Assembly (NCBI RefSeq): GCF_004798685.1
Contig: NZ_CP039291.1
Coordinates: 62,001 to 126,000, forward strand
Direction of reading: 5' to 3'
DNA: 64,000 nucleotides
Source of the DNA: Cellulomonas shaoxiangyii
GTDB taxonomy: Bacteria > Actinomycetota > Actinomycetes > Actinomycetales > Cellulomonadaceae
Every line of letters starts with the position of its first letter. Position 1 is the stretch's first letter. Below are positions 60,065 to 64,000 of the stretch, piece after piece. A program made the translations under genes and the position numbers. A model generated the notes under the pieces. The model was given only the letters and a program-made list of their open reading frames with translations, had not been told where the DNA came from and searched no databases.

Positions 60065-61351
60065 ATGCTCACCGCCGTGCGCCGCCACGCGGCCGCCGCC
60101 ACCGGCCGGTGGTGGGCCGCGCGCGCGTCCGGGGCGACGGACCGGGCCGACGCGCTGGGCCTGCTGCTGCTCGGCCTGCTGCTGCTGGCGCTGGACGTCG
60201 GCGGGGTGGGGCCGACCGAGCGGGTGCTCGACCTGCCGGGGCCGCGGTGGTGGCAGGCCGGCCTGCTGCTCGTGGGCGTGCTGCTGCTCGTCGCGAAGCG
60301 GCGCCGGCCCGTGGCGGTCATGCTCGCGGTCGTCGCGCTGTCGGTCGTCGACGCCCTGCTCGGCGGCGGGCTCGGGATGTACCTCGTGCTGTTCGACGCG
60401 CTGTTCACCGTCGCGGTGCACGCCGGGTCACGGGCGCGCCGGGTCACGCAGGGCGTGGTCGTCGGGGGCGTCGTCGCCCTGGCGGGTGCGGCCGCCGTCG
60501 CCGGGGGGTCGGCGCGCGACGTCGTGCAGGTCGTCCTCGTCGCCGTCGCGCTGTTCCTCACGCCGTTCTGGTGGGGCGGCGACGTGCGCCGCACCGAGGA
60601 GCTCGCGCGGTCCGAGGCGCAGCGTGCGGACCTCGAGCGGCAGCGCGCCGACCTGGAGGCCGAGCGGGCCGACCTGGCGCGCGCGCACGCCGACGACGCC
60701 GCACGCATCGCCGCCCTCGACCGGGCGTCCGCCGTCCAGGACGAGCGCACCCGCATGGCCCGCGACCTGCACGACGCGGTCGCCGGGCACCTGTCCGCCG
60801 TCGCGATCCACGCCGAGGCCGCGCTCGCGAGCCCCCCCGACGAGGCCCGTGACCGCACCGCCCTGCGCGCCGTGCGCGCGGCGGCCCTCGACGCCCTGAC
60901 GGAGATGCGCGCGATGATCCTCGTGCTCCGCGCGGGCGCCGGCGCCGGCGACGTGCCCGCGCCCCCCGGCCTCGACCGGGTCACGGCGCTCGACGTCGAC
61001 GTCGACGCGGCGGCGCTGCCGGCGGTGTCCGCCGCCGTGGGTCAGACGGCGTACCGGATCGTCCAGGAGGCCGTCACGAACGCGCACAAGCACGGCGCCG
61101 GCCGGCCCTCCCTCGCCGTCCGCACCGACGGCCACGCGCTGCACCTGGAGGTCCGCAACGCCGTGCCCGCCGGCAGCCCGCCCGTGACCGGGGCGGGGGG
61201 CCCGCCGGTGCTGCCGTCGTCCTCGTCCGGGCTGACGACGATGCGCGAGCGCGCCGCCACGCTCGGCGGCACGGCGACGGCCGGACCGGAGCACGGGACG
61301 TGGGTCGTGCGCGTCGCGCTGCCGCTCGAGCCGTCGGCGGTGCCGGCGTGA
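60065..61351 (+). CDS. sensor histidine kinase (NarL/HPK7 type)
   Basis: 428 residues. Five hydrophobic N-terminal segments (about 25-170) form the sensor, then a long coiled coil (RRTEELARSEAQRADLERQRADLEAERADLARAHADD). The H-box ARDLHDAVAGHLSAVAIHAE has His236, and the HATPase_c part starts at YRIVQEAVTNAHKHG with the GLTTMRERAATLGG block. The stimulus is unknown. Its stop overlaps the regulator start (GTGA). Confidence 0.9.
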   Translation: MLTAVRRHAAAATGRWWAARASGATDRADALGLLLLGLLLLALDVGGVGPTERVLDLPGPRWWQAGLLLVGVLLLVAKRRRPVAVMLAVVALSVVDALLGGGLGMYLVLFDALFTVAVHAGSRARRVTQGVVVGGVVALAGAAAVAGGSARDVVQVVLVAVALFLTPFWWGGDVRRTEELARSEAQRADLERQRADLEAERADLARAHADDAARIAALDRASAVQDERTRMARDLHDAVAGHLSAVAIHAEAALASPPDEARDRTALRAVRAAALDALTEMRAMILVLRAGAGAGDVPAPPGLDRVTALDVDVDAAALPAVSAAVGQTAYRIVQEAVTNAHKHGAGRPSLAVRTDGHALHLEVRNAVPAGSPPVTGAGGPPVLPSSSSGLTTMRERAATLGGTATAGPEHGTWVVRVALPLEPSAVPA

Positions 61352-62091
61352 GCGGCGCGGGGCCCGGCGGCGCTGCGGGCGTGGCGGTCGGGGGCGGCGC
61401 GGTCGGGGGCGAGGCGGGTGCGAGGCGGGTGCGCGTGCTGCTCGCCGACGACCACGGCGCGATCCGCGCGGGGCTGCGCCTCATGCTGGAGCAGTCGGGC
61501 GACGTGGCGGTCGTCGGCGAGGCCGGCGACGGCGACGTGGCGGTGCGCCAGGCGCGGGCGCTGCGCCCGGACGTCGTGCTCATGGACGTGCGGATGCCCG
61601 GCACGGACGGCATCGCGGCGACCGAGGCGATCGTGGCCGCCGGCCTGGCCGAGGTGGTCGCGCTCACGACGTTCGACCTGGACGAGTACGTCGTCGGCAT
61701 GGTGCGCGCGGGTGCCGCGGGCTTCCTGCTCAAGTCCGTGGGCGCCGCCGAGCTCGTCGACGCGGTGCGGCGCGTGGCCGCGGGCGAGGGCGTGCTGGCG
61801 CCCGAGGTGACGCGCCGGCTGCTCGACGCGGTCGCGGGACGCCAGCCGCTCGGCGGCACCCCCGCGGCGGACGCGCCCGACGCGCCCGAGGACCCCCGGA
61901 TCGCCGCCCTCACCGCCCGGGAGCGGGACGTGCTCGCCGGCCTCGGTGCGGGCCTGTCCAACGCGCAGCTCGCGGAGCGGCTCGTCGTCTCTCCGACGAC
62001 GGTGAAGTCGCACGTCAGCCACGTGCTCGCGAAGCTGGGCGTCCGCTCGCGCCTCCAGGCGGGCGTCCTCGCGCGCGACCTGCTCGGCTGA
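61348..62091 (+). CDS. NarL-family response regulator
   Basis: 247 residues from GTG 61348, after a 25-residue Gly/Ala tail. The receiver has VLLADDHGAIRAGLRLML and VVLMDVRMPGTDGIAATEAI (phospho-Asp80), with the LTTFD and LLKS switch residues. The LuxR HTH is LTARERDVLAGLGAGLSNAQLAERLVVSPTTVKSHVSHVLAKLG. Together with the kinase it forms a two-component pair; no target box was identified. Confidence 0.92.
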   Translation: MSGAGPGGAAGVAVGGGAVGGEAGARRVRVLLADDHGAIRAGLRLMLEQSGDVAVVGEAGDGDVAVRQARALRPDVVLMDVRMPGTDGIAATEAIVAAGLAEVVALTTFDLDEYVVGMVRAGAAGFLLKSVGAAELVDAVRRVAAGEGVLAPEVTRRLLDAVAGRQPLGGTPAADAPDAPEDPRIAALTARERDVLAGLGAGLSNAQLAERLVVSPTTVKSHVSHVLAKLGVRSRLQAGVLARDLLG

Positions 62092-62424
62092 TCCCGCCGC
62101 CGAGGCCGGACCTTCTCAGCACCGGCGGCCGCACGTGGTCAGGAACCGCCGGTTCGGCGTCCGGCGGAGCGGACGGGCAGGTCCGGGCGGTGGCAGCGCC
62201 GTCGACGAGGCGCACGCCCGCGGGGTCGCGGCGGTCGCGGACCGGTCGGGCCGCCGCAGCGCCGTGGACCGATGGGCGTGGCGGCGGTCCGGCAAGGATG
62301 ATGGGGACGTGACACGGCGGACGCGCGGGGGCCTCGCCGCCACGGCGACCACCCTGTTAGCGTTCACAGGCAGACAGCGGCGTCGTCCCCCCCGGCGACG
62401 GCCACCGAGGGGGAAGAGCCGGGT
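62092..62424. other. 333-bp intergenic region before the LacI gene
   Basis: A hairpin ACCGGCGG/CCGCCGGT (62121-62128 and 62146-62153) probably ends the two-component transcript. A LacI-type operator lies at 62355-62368. No convincing coding sequence; the 97-codon frame here (62135-62428) is Arg-rich and overlaps the LacI start. Confidence 0.6.
62355..62368 (+). promoter_or_regulatory. LacI-type operator upstream of lacI-family gene
   Basis: TGTTAGCGTTCACA differs from the arabinanase site at one base. It lies 56 bp before the LacI-family start and suggests autoregulation. Confidence 0.7.
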
Positions 62425-63708
62425 GTGACGAGGAAGTCGACGAGGGAGCCGGTCGCACCGCGCGTGGGCGGGCGCGACGCCCCGCCCACGGGCGCAGCGA
62501 CCCCGGGTGCGCGGCCCGCCACCGCGCCGCACGGCACGACCGTGCCCGCGACTGCCGTGCCCGCCACGACGGTGCCCGCCACCACCGTGCCGGCCACCAC
62601 CGTGCCGGCGACGGCGGTGCCCGCGACGGCAGTGCCCGCCACGGCAGTGCCCGCCCGCGCCGTGCCGGCCACCGCCGTGCCCGCGTACGGCGACCGTCCG
62701 CCGGCCATGAGCGACGTCGCGCAGCTCGCCGGCGTGTCCCACCAGACCGTCTCGCGCGTCCTCAACGACCACCCGAACGTGCGCGCGGAGACCCGTGCGC
62801 GCGTCGTGGCGGCGATCGAGCAGCTCGGGTACCGCCGCAACACCGCGGCGCGCGCCCTGGTCACCCGCCGTACGGGCGCGATCGGGGTCGTCACCGAGGA
62901 CTCGCCGCTGTACGGGCCGACGATGACGCTCATCGCGCTCGAGAACGCGGCACGCAGCGGCGGCATGTACGTGTCGGTGGCGACCGTGACGCGGTGGGAC
63001 GTCCCGACGGTGCGGGCGTCGCTCGAGCACTACCTCGACCAGGGCGTGGACGGCGTGGTGGTCATCGCGTCCCACGACGAGGCCGTGCGCGCCGTGCAGG
63101 CGTTCAGCGCACGGGTGCCGGTCGTCATGGTCGGCCCCGCGGAGCTCGACGGGGACATCCCCACGGTCGCGGTGAACCAGTACGCGGGCGCGCGCCTGGC
63201 GACGCGGCACCTGCTGGACCTCGGGCACACCGACGTGCTGCACGTGAGCGGTCCGTCGGTGTGGCTGGACGCCCGCTCCCGGGAGCGCGGCTGGCGCGAC
63301 ACGATGCAGCAGGCGGGTCTGCAGCCGCGTGCGCCGGTGCCGGGCGACTGGACGGCGTCGACCGGCTTCCGCATCGGCACGCAGCTCGTGGCGCGGGACC
63401 GGGCGGGCGAGGAGCGCCTGCCGACGGCCGTGTTCGCGGCCAACGACCAGCTCGCGCTCGGTCTGCTGCACGCGTTCGCGGAGTCCGGGGTGCGCGTCCC
63501 GCACGACGTGTCGGTGGTGGGGTACGACGACGTCGAGGGCGCGGCCCACTTCTTCCCGCCGCTGACCACGGTGACGCCGGACTTCGTCCAGCTGGGGAGG
63601 CGGTGCCTGGACCAGCTCGTCGCCGCGATGGCGAGGGAGCCGGCCGAGCCGGCGCTCGTGCCGGCGGCACTGACGGTGCGGGCCAGCACCGGTCCCCCGC
63701 GCCGCTGA
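62425..63708 (+). CDS. LacI family transcriptional regulator with N-terminal VPAT repeat tail
   Basis: 427 residues from GTG 62425, which has GGGGGAAG upstream; an ATG at 62707 (codon 95) just before the HTH is the alternative. Residues about 40-88 are a VPAT(A/T) pentapeptide repeat of about nine units, not normal for LacI proteins. The HTH SDVAQLAGVSHQTVSRVLNDHPNVRAETRARV and the sugar-binding core (GVVVIASHDEAVRAVQ, VAVNQYAGARLATRHLLDLGHTDVLHVSG, AVFAANDQLALGLLHAF, VSVVGYDDVEGAAHFFPPLTTV) are standard. It is probably the repressor for the three matching operators nearby and responds to an arabinose-related sugar; the ligand is inferred. Confidence 0.85.
   Translation: MTRKSTREPVAPRVGGRDAPPTGAATPGARPATAPHGTTVPATAVPATTVPATTVPATTVPATAVPATAVPATAVPARAVPATAVPAYGDRPPAMSDVAQLAGVSHQTVSRVLNDHPNVRAETRARVVAAIEQLGYRRNTAARALVTRRTGAIGVVTEDSPLYGPTMTLIALENAARSGGMYVSVATVTRWDVPTVRASLEHYLDQGVDGVVVIASHDEAVRAVQAFSARVPVVMVGPAELDGDIPTVAVNQYAGARLATRHLLDLGHTDVLHVSGPSVWLDARSRERGWRDTMQQAGLQPRAPVPGDWTASTGFRIGTQLVARDRAGEERLPTAVFAANDQLALGLLHAFAESGVRVPHDVSVVGYDDVEGAAHFFPPLTTVTPDFVQLGRRCLDQLVAAMAREPAEPALVPAALTVRASTGPPRR
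62542..62688. repeat. 15-bp tandem repeat encoding VPAT(A/T)
   Basis: Nine complete 15-base units and a partial tenth, each starting GTGCC(C/G)GC, encode VPATA/VPATT (one VPARA) within the LacI-family gene. Third-base differences between units show that the array is not freshly expanded. Confidence 0.9.
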
Positions 63709-63758
63709 CCGGGCGGCCCGGAGGTGTCGGTGTGACCGGATCGTGACCCGCGCGAGCC

Positions 63759-63787
63759 TTGACCCCCATGTTGTGAGCGTTAACAAT
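63759..63787 (+). promoter_or_regulatory. promoter with LacI-type operator before sugar-binding gene
   Basis: -35 TTGACC (63759-63764) and -10 AACAAT/TAACAA (about 63781-63787) enclose TGTGAGCGTTAACA (63772-63785). Its reverse complement TGTTAACGCTCACA matches the sites at 57817 and 62355. A bound repressor would cover the promoter. Confidence 0.75.
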
Positions 63788-63832
63788 CGACATGTCCGAC
63801 ACCGAGGTCGGAATCGGCTCAAGGAGGAGTCC

Positions 63833-64000
63833 ATGTCTCGTCCCGCGTCTCTGCGGTCCCGCCTCACCGTCCTCGTCGGCATCGGCGCCGTGCTCGCCCT
63901 CGGCGCCTGCAGCAGCGGCGGCGGCGGCGACGCCGGCGCGTCCGGCGACACCGGCGGCGACGACCTCATCCGCGTCGGCTTCTCGCAGCTCGGGGCCGAG
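63833..64000 (+). CDS. sugar ABC transporter substrate-binding lipoprotein (YtfQ-like), N-terminal part
   Basis: Partial: 56 residues to the right edge. AAGGAGGAG precedes ATG 63833. A lipoprotein signal ends at LALGAC (Cys26), followed by a Gly/Ser linker and the mature start DLIRVGFSQLGAE, which matches the first strand of YtfQ-type binding proteins for furanose sugars (galactofuranose, arabinofuranose). The transporter itself is outside the window. It is probably controlled by the LacI-family protein encoded just upstream. Confidence 0.72.
   Translation, partial: MSRPASLRSRLTVLVGIGAVLALGACSSGGGGDAGASGDTGGDDLIRVGFSQLGAE

Noticed and set aside
62135-62428. 97-codon + strand frame as a small gene
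   Set aside because: Arg/Gly-rich, overlaps the LacI start and contains the LacI operator; no homology signal.
62542-62688. Possible CRISPR-like or satellite array
   Set aside because: 15-base units in frame encode a VPAT repeat; there are no spacers and no cas genes.

Overview
The window is about 75% G+C and densely packed with genes on both strands. Many starts are GTG, and neighbouring genes often overlap by ATGA or GTGA. It carries secreted proteins with a Pro-Thr linker and a CBM2-type module, a ricin-lectin GH43 arabinanase, a GH114 lipoprotein, F420-type enzymes, a CIRCE element and an IdeR/DtxR-like iron box. Together these point to a free-living, polysaccharide-degrading actinobacterium, most likely Cellulomonas or a close relative in Micrococcales. 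No IS element, prophage, CRISPR array, tRNA or rRNA was seen. This reads as ordinary chromosome with small accessory pieces.

Layout. 0-9 kb: the end of a methionine aminopeptidase, a hydrolase, a DUF1905/TetR divergent pair with an operator, a secreted Pro/Thr-rich repeat protein, a GH114 lipoprotein coupled to DNA polymerase IV, a CPBP protease, a phosphatase and an APH-fold kinase. 9-19 kb: LMW-PTP, an aminotransferase, a small HTH/membrane-protein operon with an 11-bp inverted-repeat operator, a zinc-ribbon protein, an LDH/MDH-like dehydrogenase coupled to an ACT-domain protein, PaaX, a secreted alpha/beta hydrolase-(PT)n-CBM2 protein, DUF72 and a small hydrolase cassette. 19-26.6 kb: aldo/keto reductase, YeiH-type transporter, acetyltransferase, then an apparent operon encoding a tandem esterase with a C-terminal WxL-like domain followed by a WxL-interacting (DUF916) membrane protein. 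26.8-31.7 kb: the glycine cleavage operon gcvP-gcvT-gcvH behind a tandem glycine riboswitch. 32-35.5 kb: a stand-alone LuxR HTH, Nudix hydrolase, CIRCE-controlled Hsp20, MalY-type lyase and a DHFR-like protein. 35.6-39.3 kb: metF-metE behind a SAM-type riboswitch, with an untracked 34-codon leader ORF between riboswitch and metF. 39.4-48 kb: Tag glycosylase, a TetR regulator divergent from a DrrAB-type ABC exporter with two operators, SDR, MFS, hydrolase, PPOX protein, and an aldo/keto reductase next to a truncated DhaL remnant. 48.3-57.7 kb: iron-box-controlled siderophore-interacting protein, a VapC/Phd-type toxin-antitoxin pair, GNAT, an erythrin-VIT1 metal transporter, ornithine cyclodeaminase-like, F420 LLM oxidoreductase, Gfo/Idh/MocA, Pr6Pr and AlkZ-like proteins. 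57.8-64 kb: GH43 arabinanase, a membrane protein, a NarL-type two-component system, a LacI regulator with a VPAT-repeat tail, and the start of a YtfQ-like sugar-binding lipoprotein.

How the pieces work together. The clearest new inference is a pentose regulon at the right end. Near-identical operators (consensus TGTTARCGNTCACA) lie in front of the arabinanase (57817), the lacI-family gene (62355) and the sugar-binding lipoprotein (63772, opposite strand). This suggests secreted arabinan breakdown, arabinofuranose/galactofuranose-like uptake and an autoregulated LacI repressor. Second, the WxL-like tandem esterase has an intact Ser/His second lobe (Ser631) but a first lobe in which the nucleophile is Asp281 and the His is replaced, so a pseudo-enzyme lobe may serve binding while the WxL/DUF916 pair displays it on the cell wall. 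Third, the SAM riboswitch overlaps the Shine-Dalgarno of a leader ORF whose stop overlaps the metF start, which implies translational relay control of metF-metE.
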